Below are positions 42,852-50,398 of a stretch of 59,195 nt of DNA, in pieces. Source of the stretch: a virus; the IMG/VR virus record IMGVR_UViG_3300008448_000086, positions 1-59,195 of that record, one strand, 5' to 3'. Positions within the stretch are counted from its first letter, which is position 1. Every line of letters starts with the position of its first letter. Position numbers and translations under genes: made by a program. The notes under the pieces are model-generated. The model did not search any database and had not been told where the DNA came from. It worked only from the letters and a program-made list of their open reading frames with translations.

Positions 42852-42888
42852 AGCCGGTAACAGGTAAAGCTGACCGGCTTTTTATTTT
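42852..42888 (+). terminator. Intrinsic terminator after lipoprotein gene
   Basis: AGCCGGT (42852) pairs with ACCGGCT (42873) around a 14-base loop and is followed by TTTTTATTTT. Confidence 0.85.
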
Positions 42889-42948
42889 ACACAAAGTAAA
42901 CAAATCACTTTACTAAATTTAAAAATCGTAAATCTAAAACTTAACACA

Positions 42949-43173
42949 ATGCAAATTAATTTAAACAAACACGTATGGGAAGGATGGACAGTCGGAGACT
43001 TTATCGACGACCTTGAGCCTTTATTCGACATAGTTAGGTCAAACGCTTCAGAGTTCGGATGCTCAGCGTTCGAAACTAAGGAAGACGTAAAGAAATGGTG
43101 CATGGATAATCAACCAGGATACAAAAAGTATATACCAGAAGTAGTCAACTACTTCGCTAGTAAAATAAAATAA
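42949..43173 (+). CDS. Small acidic protein
   Basis: 74 residues with two Cys and many Asp/Glu and Trp residues (WEGWTVGDFIDDLEPLFDIV, KEDVKKWCMDNQPGYKKYIP). Begins after an A-rich leader. Unknown function. Confidence 0.6.
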   Translation: MQINLNKHVWEGWTVGDFIDDLEPLFDIVRSNASEFGCSAFETKEDVKKWCMDNQPGYKKYIPEVVNYFASKIK

Positions 43174-43198
43174 TCATTCACAATTAAAACCAAACACA

Positions 43199-43762
43199 AT
43201 GACACAGACAAAGACAGACTACCAAATCGAAATCATCCATGATGAATTTCCGCAAAATCCACGTATTGAATGGGACAACCTAGGCACAATGGTATGCTTC
43301 CATAGAAGGTACACGCTAGGAGATATTGGTCACGGATACCGCGCATCAGACTTCAACTCATGGGACGAACTTAAACAGCTAATTATAAAGCAAGTAAAGC
43401 CAGCTGTTATCCTCCCTGTCTACATGTACGACCACAGCGGAATGACCATCAGCACATCACCATTCAGCTGCCCCTGGGATAGCGGACAAATCGGCTTCAT
43501 CTATATCGGCAGACTTAAAGTAATGAAAGAGTATAACGCAAAACGCATAAGCCGTAAACTAAAAGATAGATTAACCGAATATCTGAAAGCAGAGGTAGAA
43601 ATATATGACAACTACCTGACAGGCTCTTGCTATGGATACGAAATAACTAAGGACGGAGAAACTATTGACAGCTGCTGGGGATTCTACGGAAGGGAAAGCG
43701 CAAGGCAGGCAGCAGAAGAACAATTAATGTACTACAAATCAAAAGAAGTTGTATCTTTGTAA
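43199..43762 (+). CDS. Conserved phage protein of unknown function
   Basis: 187 residues. PVYMYDHSGMTISTSPFSCPWDSGQIGFIYI and LTEYLKAEVEIYDNYLTGSCYGYEI are strongly conserved-looking blocks of a family common in phages and plasmids. The Cys/His residues and the IY pattern give no catalytic clue. It follows small early genes and is in the rightward operon. The function of the family is unknown to me. Confidence 0.7.
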   Translation: MTQTKTDYQIEIIHDEFPQNPRIEWDNLGTMVCFHRRYTLGDIGHGYRASDFNSWDELKQLIIKQVKPAVILPVYMYDHSGMTISTSPFSCPWDSGQIGFIYIGRLKVMKEYNAKRISRKLKDRLTEYLKAEVEIYDNYLTGSCYGYEITKDGETIDSCWGFYGRESARQAAEEQLMYYKSKEVVSL

Positions 43763-43788
43763 TTATTCACCACTAAAAACAAATCACC

Positions 43789-44001
43789 ATGAAGAAAGAA
43801 GTAGGAACATGGGAATTAAAAGAGCTGGGATTCGATAATATACACGAATACTTTAGCTACATCATCGACAGCATCACAAACGGGCAGCATAAGCAAGCCA
43901 GGATTCTATGGTTTGACCTAAGCAAGGAGCAAAGGAATCAGTTTCTGGACTGGAAAGAAACTTATGCCCCTGCCGCATCCATCAGGACAATTATTACTTA
44001 A
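43789..44001 (+). CDS. Small protein, unknown function
   Basis: 70 residues, helical (GFDNIHEYFSYIIDSITNGQHKQARILWFDLSKEQRNQFLDW). It follows the leader AAAACAAATCACC. Unknown function. Confidence 0.6.
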   Translation: MKKEVGTWELKELGFDNIHEYFSYIIDSITNGQHKQARILWFDLSKEQRNQFLDWKETYAPAASIRTIIT

Positions 44002-44019
44002 CAAACAAAACCAATAACA

Positions 44020-44271
44020 ATGACGCAAGAAAAGCAATCAGTTCCAGGACTACACACTGTTGTGGTCTATGACAATGAAGGAGAAACATTTGACAGATAC
44101 ACTGTCTATACTCCCGATGGCAGCGTATTCGGGATGAGCGAGAATGCTGAAGGTTTCAATCAATACTTAGGCGAATGGTATGAAGTAGAAGAAGGCGACC
44201 ACCTAGGCAAGAAACTAGACAGCATACCTGAAAGCATAAGAGAAGCTGTAATAAATAGAATGACTAATTAA
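44020..44271 (+). CDS. Small acidic beta-rich protein
   Basis: 83 residues: LHTVVVYDNEGETFDRYTVYTPDGSVFGMSENAEGFNQYLGEW. The pattern recurs among hypothetical proteins of phages and plasmids of Bacteroidota. It precedes a family of conserved phage protein. Function unknown. Confidence 0.6.
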   Translation: MTQEKQSVPGLHTVVVYDNEGETFDRYTVYTPDGSVFGMSENAEGFNQYLGEWYEVEEGDHLGKKLDSIPESIREAVINRMTN

Positions 44272-44315
44272 TAATCACTTAAAACAAATCACTTAACAAT
44301 TAAAAACAAATCACA

Positions 44316-44732
44316 ATGGGAACACGTTCATTAACAGCCTTCATTAACAAGGCAAGGGAATCACAAGAAATCTGCGTAATGTACCGCCAATACGATGGCT
44401 ATCCTGAAGGGCATGGCTTACAGCTAGCCGAGTTCTTATCAAGCGGAAAGATGGTAAATGGTATTTCGGTTGGTGAAACAGAACTCGTATTTAATGGTAT
44501 GGGATGCCTGGCTGCCCAGGTAATATCCTACTTCAAAGAAGGGCCTGGAGGATTCTATATAGAGCCTGCCGGAACAAGGGATGTTGGCGAAGAGTATATC
44601 TATAAAGTATACACTAATGACAATGGGCAGCTAATGATGAGATGCTTTGACGTATGGAAAGGCAGGACTATATTCGTCGGCACTCCTGAAAAGTTCATAG
44701 CTAAGTATGGCAAAGTAAAAGAGACAGCATAA
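44316..44732 (+). CDS. Conserved phage protein (GTRSLT family)
   Basis: 138 residues. It starts MGTRSLTAFINK and contains ICVMYRQYDGYPEGHG and GETELVFNGMGCLAAQVISYFKEGPGGFYIEPAGTRD. This is a well conserved family of phage early proteins whose function is not established. It is positioned immediately before the Gp88-like gene, with an A-rich leader. Confidence 0.75.
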   Translation: MGTRSLTAFINKARESQEICVMYRQYDGYPEGHGLQLAEFLSSGKMVNGISVGETELVFNGMGCLAAQVISYFKEGPGGFYIEPAGTRDVGEEYIYKVYTNDNGQLMMRCFDVWKGRTIFVGTPEKFIAKYGKVKETA

Positions 44733-44759
44733 TTATTCATTCACTTAAACACACAAACC

Positions 44760-45449
44760 ATGAAACTAAATCTGTTATCAATGGGTAACGCCAAGACGCC
44801 CAAAGGAGAGAAGCTTGGCATCCTTACTGGCATCCTTTACCTTGCGCCTGCTAAGATATCAGGCTACGAGGTATGCCCTCGCAGGTCAGCTGGATGCACT
44901 AGCGCCTGCCTTTACTCAGCAGGACGTGGTAAGTTCAGCAATGTTCAGCAGGCTCGCATCAGACGTACTAAAATGTTCTTCGAGCAGCGTGAACTATTCC
45001 TTAACATGCTTCGCCTTGACATTAGGCTGATTGAGCTTATGGCAAATGACAAGGGCATGACGCCTGCCGTACGTCTCAATGGTACGTCAGACATAGACTG
45101 GACAAGGTTCGGCATCATGGAAGAGTTTCCTAATGTAAGATTCTACGACTACACTAAGGTACTCAACCGACTGTCCAAGCCACTGCCATCCAACTATTCC
45201 GTAGTCTTCAGTAAGAATGAAGCTAATGACGTAGAGGCAGACGCAGCACTTAAGATGGGATTCAATGTATCTGTTGTCTTCGACCTAAGTAAGAATGACG
45301 ATATGCCTACCACGTACAATGGCATACCTGTCCATGATGGTGACGAGACAGACGCGCGCTTCCTCGACCCACAAGGCGGCTACATCATCGGGCTTCGCGC
45401 TAAGGGTGATGCTAAGAAAGATTCATCAGGATTCGTAATTCATTTATAA
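44760..45449 (+). CDS. Gp88-family protein (Cys-cluster)
   Basis: 229 residues. TPKGEKLGILTGILYLAPAKISGYEVCP, then GCTSACLYSAGRGKF, and later VRLNGTSDIDW and GIPVHDGDETDARFLDP match the phage Gp88 family (mycobacteriophage gene 88). Cys39, Cys46 and Cys50 form a CX6CX3C cluster that could bind an iron-sulfur cluster or zinc. The molecular activity is not established to my knowledge. The gene is more G+C-rich than its neighbours. Confidence 0.8.
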   Translation: MKLNLLSMGNAKTPKGEKLGILTGILYLAPAKISGYEVCPRRSAGCTSACLYSAGRGKFSNVQQARIRRTKMFFEQRELFLNMLRLDIRLIELMANDKGMTPAVRLNGTSDIDWTRFGIMEEFPNVRFYDYTKVLNRLSKPLPSNYSVVFSKNEANDVEADAALKMGFNVSVVFDLSKNDDMPTTYNGIPVHDGDETDARFLDPQGGYIIGLRAKGDAKKDSSGFVIHL

Positions 45450-45467
45450 TAATTAAAACAAAACAAC

Positions 45468-45698
45468 ATGAGTAACTCATCAGCACGTAACAGAGACATT
45501 ATAAGAGATACGCTTGAATATCTCTCAGCAGAACAACGCCCCATAAAACTTACCCTGCGCCCTCCGGCATGGACTAATATAATAGAGCCAGAAGATAACA
45601 TCATGGAAATCAATGACGGGGAGGATGGGGTGTTCGAAGGGATACCTGAAAGCTTCTATGACGAGATGGTCAAATTATATCATAACCAAAATCAATAA
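45468..45698 (+). CDS. Small acidic protein
   Basis: 76 residues, acidic (IIEPEDNIMEINDGEDGVFEG). Follows the Gp88-like gene after an A-rich leader. Unknown function. Confidence 0.55.
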   Translation: MSNSSARNRDIIRDTLEYLSAEQRPIKLTLRPPAWTNIIEPEDNIMEINDGEDGVFEGIPESFYDEMVKLYHNQNQ

Positions 45699-45701
45699 CA
45701 C

Positions 45702-45866
45702 ATGCCACTAATATTCTTCATACTAGCATTTTCACTGTTCACCTACGCTGACAAAGAGCCTAGCTGTATCGCAGGAGGTATCATATTCTCTATACTTGGT
45801 GCTGTGTTCTTTGACACAGGACTTCCTGAGAAAAAAGAATCATTGTTCAAAAAGAAAAAACGTTAA
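45702..45866 (+). CDS. 54-residue membrane protein
   Basis: ATG 45702 opens PLIFFILAFSLFTYADK, then GGIIFSILGAVFFDTG and a Lys-rich end KKESLFKKKKR, i.e. two hydrophobic segments and a basic tail. It starts 4 nt after the upstream stop and ends just before the next start. Function unknown. Confidence 0.6.
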   Translation: MPLIFFILAFSLFTYADKEPSCIAGGIIFSILGAVFFDTGLPEKKESLFKKKKR

Positions 45867-45867
45867 C

Positions 45868-46074
45868 ATGACAAAAGATATCAAAATAGAAAATGCTTTC
45901 AATGTACTTAAGGATGCAGGATATTATGTAGATGTTCTTTGGAGTATATATGATGTTAAAAGCATACATCCATGTACTGACGAAGAAGCCTATCGAATAT
46001 TAGATGAAGTAATGGCTAGCCCAAGTGTAATGGAATCTATTGCGGATGAAATACTAAAGAAGTCGCAAAAGTAG
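45868..46074 (+). CDS. Small acidic protein
   Basis: 68 residues from ATG 45868; a longer upstream frame overlaps the membrane-protein gene and is rejected. KIENAFNVLKDAGYYVDVLWSIYDV. Function unknown. Confidence 0.6.
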   Translation: MTKDIKIENAFNVLKDAGYYVDVLWSIYDVKSIHPCTDEEAYRILDEVMASPSVMESIADEILKKSQK

Positions 46075-46083
46075 GTTTCACTA

Positions 46084-46347
46084 TCACGCGCGCTTGGTCG
46101 GCTTACCGCCTGCGCCATTACGCGCCCGATTCCTGCTCTGATGCTCTTTGACAAGCTTACCGCTTCGCTTATGGCTCATATCTATATCGTCACCATTGCC
46201 GTATGTTCCGGCTTTGCGATTGGCTTTATTGAGCTTAGAACGGTACTCTCTGCGCTCGGCTGTGCTATGGTACAGCGCATCATAGGCAGCCTTGCGCTTC
46301 TTGGCATCGGGATTCTTATCGTAGTATTTCTTAGATTTAGAAGGCAT
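46084..46347 (-). CDS. Small basic protein on the opposite strand
   Basis: 87 residues from ATG 46347, running leftward in a rightward operon. PSKSKKYYDKNPDAKKRKAAYDALYHST, then RKAGTYGNGDDIDMSH and SRNRARNGAGGKPTKRA. The SKKYYDxNPxAxxKKxAYD, GTYGNGDxxDxSH and NRARNGxxGKPxKR blocks are those of small proteins usually found with virion genes of Bacteroidota phages. G+C-rich relative to its neighbours. The convergent arrangement leaves 9 nt to the upstream gene. Family unnamed. Confidence 0.65.
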   Translation of the reverse strand: MPSKSKKYYDKNPDAKKRKAAYDALYHSTAERREYRSKLNKANRKAGTYGNGDDIDMSHKRSGKLVKEHQSRNRARNGAGGKPTKRA

Positions 46348-46370
46348 AAACAAATTTAAAACAAATCTAT

Positions 46371-46544
46371 ATGATTAAAAAGATTTTAAAGAAACTGGAC
46401 AAAAAAAAGACGAACAGAACGAAGAAAGACTCCTGGGAAGATATCATAGGCAGGCACTATGCCCTATCTGATGGGGAGTTCATCGACGAACTGATAGCCA
46501 ACTACGAGCCACCAAAAAGAAAATCAAACATTCATAACAACTAA
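46371..46544 (+). CDS. Small basic protein
   Basis: 57 residues from ATG 46371: Lys-rich start (MIKKILKKLDKKK) then WEDIIGRHYALSDGEFIDELIANYEPP. The frame is clean and followed by an A-rich leader. Function unknown. Confidence 0.55.
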   Translation: MIKKILKKLDKKKTNRTKKDSWEDIIGRHYALSDGEFIDELIANYEPPKRKSNIHNN

Positions 46545-46555
46545 AACAAATCAAA

Positions 46556-46858
46556 ATGAAAAATTTAGAAACAGATTATAATCGTGTTAAAACTTACGAA
46601 GTATTTATGGACAGAGGTGGCGATGTTGCTTCTAAAAAAAATATATATGTTAGAGCATACTATAACGAAAGCATAAGCAACGAAGATAATTGTTATCAAG
46701 TAAATGTTATGTACTATAGAAATAGAGATACAGATGATGGCGATTATTTTGACGAAGAATTTATTACCACTAAATCGCCTAGTGAAGCCGAAATATTAGC
46801 CGATAAAATTAATAAATATGGCTATGAAGATTTTATGCCTAAAAATTTGGTGGTTTAA
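46556..46858 (+). CDS. Protein with more A+T-rich codons
   Basis: 100 residues, acidic, with KNIYVRAYYNESISNEDNCYQVNVMYYRN and SEAEILADKINKYGYEDF. The codons are more A+T-rich than those of neighbours, suggesting recent acquisition. Function unknown. Confidence 0.6.
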   Translation: MKNLETDYNRVKTYEVFMDRGGDVASKKNIYVRAYYNESISNEDNCYQVNVMYYRNRDTDDGDYFDEEFITTKSPSEAEILADKINKYGYEDFMPKNLVV

Positions 46859-46892
46859 ATATTATGTACTATATTGCATTAAAACAAACCAT

Positions 46893-46988
46893 ATGGCAAA
46901 ATTATTAATCATCCTCGGCATCTTCGGCATAAGCTGTTACTTATGGGCACTTGTGCTGGAACTCAAAGAATATAATTCAAATAGTTGA
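46893..46988 (+). CDS. 31-residue membrane protein
   Basis: MAKLLIILGIFGISCYLWALV is one transmembrane segment, then LELKEYNSNS. A terminator follows within 20 nt. No known function. Confidence 0.5.
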   Translation: MAKLLIILGIFGISCYLWALVLELKEYNSNS

Positions 46989-47004
46989 TTATTCCATAAG
47001 CAAA

Positions 47005-47041
47005 CACAGGTGATGTTTCTACATCTGCCTGGTATTTTTTT
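47005..47041 (+). terminator. Intrinsic terminator
   Basis: The CAGG-GATGT arm pairs with ACATC-CCTG and is followed by GGTATTTTTTT. It separates the preceding small genes from the next group. Confidence 0.75.
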
Positions 47042-47062
47042 AACCATTAAAACTTAACACAA

Positions 47063-47353
47063 ATGAAAGGAAGACTCATCTCGGTAAACTTTATCCCTCA
47101 CGCCTACTCAGAAACGCTATCCGCTGCATTCGAACTTACAATGCAGGACAGAGCCGAACTAAAGCCTGACTGGCTAGGATGCGGATGTCTGTTCGATATG
47201 GAAGGTGGCTACGCTAAGCTAGTACCTGACAGTATAATACCGGCAGGTAAAAAAGCAGAGCTATGGCACATCATGAATCTGCTCAGCTACGATGACATGG
47301 ACAGCGACCAAAAGGTAGACGCTGTTAAAGAATATATTCACAATCACTTCTAA
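47063..47353 (+). CDS. Small acidic protein
   Basis: 96 residues: GRLISVNFIPHAYSETLSAAFELTMQDRAELKPDWLGCGCLFD. It follows an A-rich leader after the terminator. Unknown function. Confidence 0.6.
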   Translation: MKGRLISVNFIPHAYSETLSAAFELTMQDRAELKPDWLGCGCLFDMEGGYAKLVPDSIIPAGKKAELWHIMNLLSYDDMDSDQKVDAVKEYIHNHF

Positions 47354-47365
47354 AAACAAATCACA

Positions 47366-47596
47366 ATGAAACTACTTCTCTACAAAGATGAGCTTAACTC
47401 ATTCATCGAATCTTACGAATCAAGTGTCCTCAAGGAGTATATCAAGTTCTCCATACACCCTTACGAAACTAATGGCAAGCAAGGAGTAACAGATACCTAT
47501 TGGGTAAAGTTTGATGAAGGTATGGATGAAAATGCAAATCTGCTGAACTTTATATTCAGAGCAGGAACAATTCACGGTAAAAATAAAAACAAATAA
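47366..47596 (+). CDS. Small protein, unknown function
   Basis: 76 residues with a helical start and a basic C-terminus. Leader AAAAACAAATCACA. Unknown function. Confidence 0.55.
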   Translation: MKLLLYKDELNSFIESYESSVLKEYIKFSIHPYETNGKQGVTDTYWVKFDEGMDENANLLNFIFRAGTIHGKNKNK

Positions 47597-47598
47597 CA

Positions 47599-47850
47599 AT
47601 GGAAAAGTTAATCGAACACATGATTCAAATCGTTGAATCCAACGCAAATAACAATCAGGCTACCATCCCCGATGTGGAGGCGTGGGCCATCGCATGGAGA
47701 GAAGAGGCATCCAAGCTTCAGTCTCACTCATGGATGGAGGTATGGAGCGAATGGATAAAGAAGGACAGCAAATTCGGAGTCATAAACTTCCTGGACTACC
47801 TAACAGACAATTACTATCCACCAGTAAAAAAGGAAGCGAATGAGGCATAG
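47599..47850 (+). CDS. Small protein, unknown function
   Basis: 83 residues with many Trp (VEAWAIAWREEASKLQSHSWMEVWSEWIKKD). It overlaps the regulator gene by 11 nt. Unknown function. Confidence 0.55.
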   Translation: MEKLIEHMIQIVESNANNNQATIPDVEAWAIAWREEASKLQSHSWMEVWSEWIKKDSKFGVINFLDYLTDNYYPPVKKEANEA

Positions 47851-48112
47851 GATAATAGAAGATGACAAGTCTATAGAGTACAATGGTAAAAAGTACCTGC
47901 TAAGGAGGATGGAGTTCGAGCTGTTTAAATACCTTTGCCTTAACGATGGCAGGATAGTAAGCAGAGAGGAGATAATGAGCGAGGTATGGAAGTACGATAA
48001 CCATGTAGGCAGTAACAGGACAATAGACGTACACGTAAGGAGGATTAGGAAGAAGCTACCTGACTGCCCTATAGTCACCAGAAAATGCTACGGATACACT
48101 ATTAAATACTAG
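47840..48112 (+). CDS. Stand-alone OmpR/PhoB-type winged-helix regulator
   Basis: 90 residues that are only the DNA-binding domain of OmpR-family response regulators: YLLRRMEFELFKYLCLNDGRIVSREEIMSEVW, then NRTIDVHVRRIRKKLPDC and TRKCYGYTIKY. These are the helix, recognition and wing patterns (EFELLxxLxxNxGxxVSREEI, RTVDVHIRRLRKKL, xRGxGYxx). No receiver domain precedes it, so it is not phosphorylation-controlled. It overlaps the small gene 47599-47850. I infer a phage transcription factor; target sites unknown. Confidence 0.85.
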   Translation: MRHRIIEDDKSIEYNGKKYLLRRMEFELFKYLCLNDGRIVSREEIMSEVWKYDNHVGSNRTIDVHVRRIRKKLPDCPIVTRKCYGYTIKY

Positions 48113-48115
48113 ACA

Positions 48116-48361
48116 ATGATAAAGAAAGACTACTTAACGTACAAGCAGACAGACCCAATGGCTATTGTGTACGAGTATTACAAGGAGAAGTTTGATAAAA
48201 GTAAGCACAAACACTTCATGAGCAGAAAAGAATTTGATACCTTTGCTCCGATGTATACTGACGTAAACAGCGCCTACATAAAGGCCTGCCAGCACTACGA
48301 TGAAGCTCTTAAAGTAGTCGAGCTTAAAGACAAACAAGGTAATCCTATAATGATATTCTAA
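48116..48361 (+). CDS. Small basic helical protein
   Basis: 81 residues with aromatic and charged helices (SKHKHFMSRKEFDTFAPMYTDVNSAYIKACQHYDEALKV). It directly follows the regulator gene by 3 nt and may act with it. Unknown function. Confidence 0.55.
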   Translation: MIKKDYLTYKQTDPMAIVYEYYKEKFDKSKHKHFMSRKEFDTFAPMYTDVNSAYIKACQHYDEALKVVELKDKQGNPIMIF

Positions 48362-48366
48362 ATCAT

Positions 48367-48446
48367 CAGCCTCCTGAAATTATTAATATTCTAAAAAATG
48401 TTAGAAGTATTAATGAATTTAAAGGGACAGGGGGCTGTATCTTTTT
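48367..48446 (+). terminator. Long hairpin terminator
   Basis: Arms CAGCC/GGCTG, CCTG/CAGG, AAATT/AATTT, TTAATA/TATTAA and TTCTAA/TTAGAA stack around a AAAATG loop, and TATCTTTTTAA follows. The stem is long and A+T-rich inside. It may be a terminator or a processing hairpin. Confidence 0.65.
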
Positions 48447-48466
48447 AACATTTAAAAACAAATCAC

Positions 48467-49150
48467 ATGAGCAAAATGAAAGATGTACTTATCGACCAAA
48501 TGAACAACCAGTCAGCGACCAAATCAAATGCAGAGTACCTGCGCTATGTAATCGATAATCTATCCAAGCCAATGCCTTACCAGTGGCGTGTGCAATCATT
48601 CAACAAAAACAATACCAAGTGTACCTGCGTAGCCTACATCGACGCAAGGCAGGCAATGGATACGCTTGACAAGTATTGTGTTTACGGATGGACAAAGAAG
48701 TACCTTGACATCAAGGGTAGCATCTACTGCTCCATCGGTATAGTGATGCCGGATGGAAGTATCATCGAGCGCCAGGACGTAGGCTCAGAAGGGAACTTTG
48801 AGGCGGAGAAATCAGCAGCATCCGATGCCTTCAAGAGGGCAGCTGTCAACTTTGGGGTAGGCAGATTCCTGTATGACCTTGATATTGTAGACCTTGATGC
48901 AGGTAGCAAGGACTTCAACGGCAAGCAGTATCCTTTCCCAGCAGATAAGAACGGCAATAAGATATGGGATATTACAGAGCATATCAATAAGATGCAGGGC
49001 GTAGTTGATGGAGTTCATCCGCTTCAGGAAGCCTTACAGAAGCTGTCAGGTATGAGTGACAAGGCCAAGGCTATTGAGTGGGCAAAGACACTTCCAGATA
49101 GCGTAAAGACTCACCAATCCTTCCGCCAGGCATTCAGTAAAAGATTCTAA
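48467..49150 (+). CDS. Rad52-family single-strand annealing protein
   Basis: 227 residues. GSIYCSIGIVMPDGSIIERQDVGSEGNFEAEKSAASDAFKRAAVNFGVGRFLYDLDIVDLD (from about residue 84) is the RAD52 signature: a beta-rich core, Glu/Ala-rich AxSDAFKRAAxxxGxGRxLY motif. The C-terminal part (LQKLSGMSDKAKAIEWAKTLP) is helical. It anneals ssDNA and recombines phage DNA, acting with the PDDEXK exonuclease at 50399. Start ATG 48467 or 48476. The long hairpin terminator lies just upstream. Confidence 0.88.
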   Translation: MSKMKDVLIDQMNNQSATKSNAEYLRYVIDNLSKPMPYQWRVQSFNKNNTKCTCVAYIDARQAMDTLDKYCVYGWTKKYLDIKGSIYCSIGIVMPDGSIIERQDVGSEGNFEAEKSAASDAFKRAAVNFGVGRFLYDLDIVDLDAGSKDFNGKQYPFPADKNGNKIWDITEHINKMQGVVDGVHPLQEALQKLSGMSDKAKAIEWAKTLPDSVKTHQSFRQAFSKRF

Positions 49151-49285
49151 TAAGAATGAAAATTAGATAAAAATAGTTCTTTTTTTTATGAAAAAAACTG
49201 GACATTTTGCTCAGTGTATTGAGCAATTTTACTCAATGCTTCGGATAAAAACCGAACTAGATATTGTTATGTTACATAACGTATG

Positions 49286-49318
49286 GTGCTATACGCTCGT
49301 TTTAATGGCGTATAGCAC
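49286..49318. repeat. 11-bp perfect inverted repeat, attC-like hairpin
   Basis: GTGCTATACGC (49286) pairs exactly with GCGTATAGCAC (49308) with an 11-nt loop; TAAC at 49277 and TTA/GTTA near 49320 add an outer pairing. An upstream GTTATG/CATAAC hairpin lies at 49266-49280. The layout recalls an integron attC but is not proven. Confidence 0.6.
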
Positions 49319-49320
49319 GT

Positions 49321-50301
49321 GTTACAGGTAGTAGGGATTTATACCACAAAACTTAATTAGAAGTATAAACAAAAAAGAATTTAAAAATGAGCGTAGGCAA
49401 AAAAGAAAAAATTAACGTATTATCATTATTTGATGGTATGAGTTGTGGACAGATTGCATTGAATAAAGTAGGAATTGAGTATGAAAATTATTTTGCTTCT
49501 GAAATAGAACAAGCACCTATTAAAGTTACACAACACAATTATCCTAATACTATACAATTAGGAAGTGTATTAAACGTAAAAGGTTGTGATTTGCCAAATA
49601 TAGATTTACTAATTGGTGGTAGTCCTTGTCAATCTTTTTCAAATGCTGGAAAAGGAGAAGGTTTTGATGGGAAAAGTGGTTTGTTTTGGGAATATGTACG
49701 AATATTAAAAGAAGTAAATCCAACTTATTTTTTACTTGAAAATGTGAAAATGAAAAAAGAATGGAAAGATATTATTTCTAAAGAATTAGGAGTTGAACCG
49801 ATAGAAATAAATAGTTCTTTAGTATCTGCTCAAAATAGACCGAGATTATATTGGACAAATATACCAAATGTTGATGTTCCAAAAGATAAAGGACTTTTAT
49901 TTAAAGATGTATTAAATACTGATTATGAATTTAAACCTTTAACTAAATGGTTTTTTTCTAAATGGGGAGATAAACAAAAAATAGATACATTAAAGACAAT
50001 TGATGCTGAAAAATCATTTTGTTTAACTACAAATAAAAGCCACTCAAAAAACTATTACTTAACACCTGATAAAACTATGGCTCGTATGCTTGAAAGAGAT
50101 GAAGTAGAAAGATTGCAAACTATACCAAATGGATATACAAATATTGTTTCAAAAACAGACGCACATAAAATGATAGGAAACGGATGGACAGTAGATGTGA
50201 TTGCTCATATTTTTTCTTTTTTAAGAGGGGAGGAAAAATTTTTAAATTCTTTTTCAAACGAAAATGTTTAATCGAAGCGATACACCCCTATTACCTGTAA
50301 C
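49321..50301 (+). mobile_element. Inverted-repeat-bounded methyltransferase cassette
   Basis: GTTACAGGTAGTAGGGATTTA at 49321-49341 is the imperfect reverse complement of TACACCCCTATTACCTGTAAC at 50281-50301 (about 17 of 21 positions pair). These ends enclose only one gene, the C5 methyltransferase, whose A+T-rich composition contrasts with both sides. No transposase is present, so it is a passive or non-autonomous element, or a cassette. Confidence 0.6.
49387..50271 (+). CDS. DNA cytosine-C5 methyltransferase
   Basis: 294 residues with the motifs in order: VLSLFDGMSCGQIAL (I, residues 11-25), GGSPCQSFSNAG (IV, catalytic C81), FLLENV (VI, E118), QNRPRLYW (VIII), RLQTIPNGYTN (IX) and IGNGWTVDVIAHIF (X). 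The target-recognition region is short, so the protein is of the compact Dnmt3-like phage type. It methylates cytosine in an unknown target. No restriction enzyme partner is visible. Codon composition is strikingly A+T-rich, and the gene lies inside the inverted-repeat cassette, both consistent with recent transfer. Confidence 0.92.
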   Translation: MSVGKKEKINVLSLFDGMSCGQIALNKVGIEYENYFASEIEQAPIKVTQHNYPNTIQLGSVLNVKGCDLPNIDLLIGGSPCQSFSNAGKGEGFDGKSGLFWEYVRILKEVNPTYFLLENVKMKKEWKDIISKELGVEPIEINSSLVSAQNRPRLYWTNIPNVDVPKDKGLLFKDVLNTDYEFKPLTKWFFSKWGDKQKIDTLKTIDAEKSFCLTTNKSHSKNYYLTPDKTMARMLERDEVERLQTIPNGYTNIVSKTDAHKMIGNGWTVDVIAHIFSFLRGEEKFLNSFSNENV

Positions 50302-50398
50302 TAATGGCTTCACGCAATGCGTACTAATACCCAAAATGGCAGGATAGGCGAAACAGAACCAGTAAAATATTTTTATTAATCACTTAAACCAATAAACA

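Noticed and set aside
48437-48446. Promoter -7 box TATCTTTT before the Rad52-like gene
   Set aside because: It is part of the T-run behind the long hairpin, and the -33 position is within the stem.
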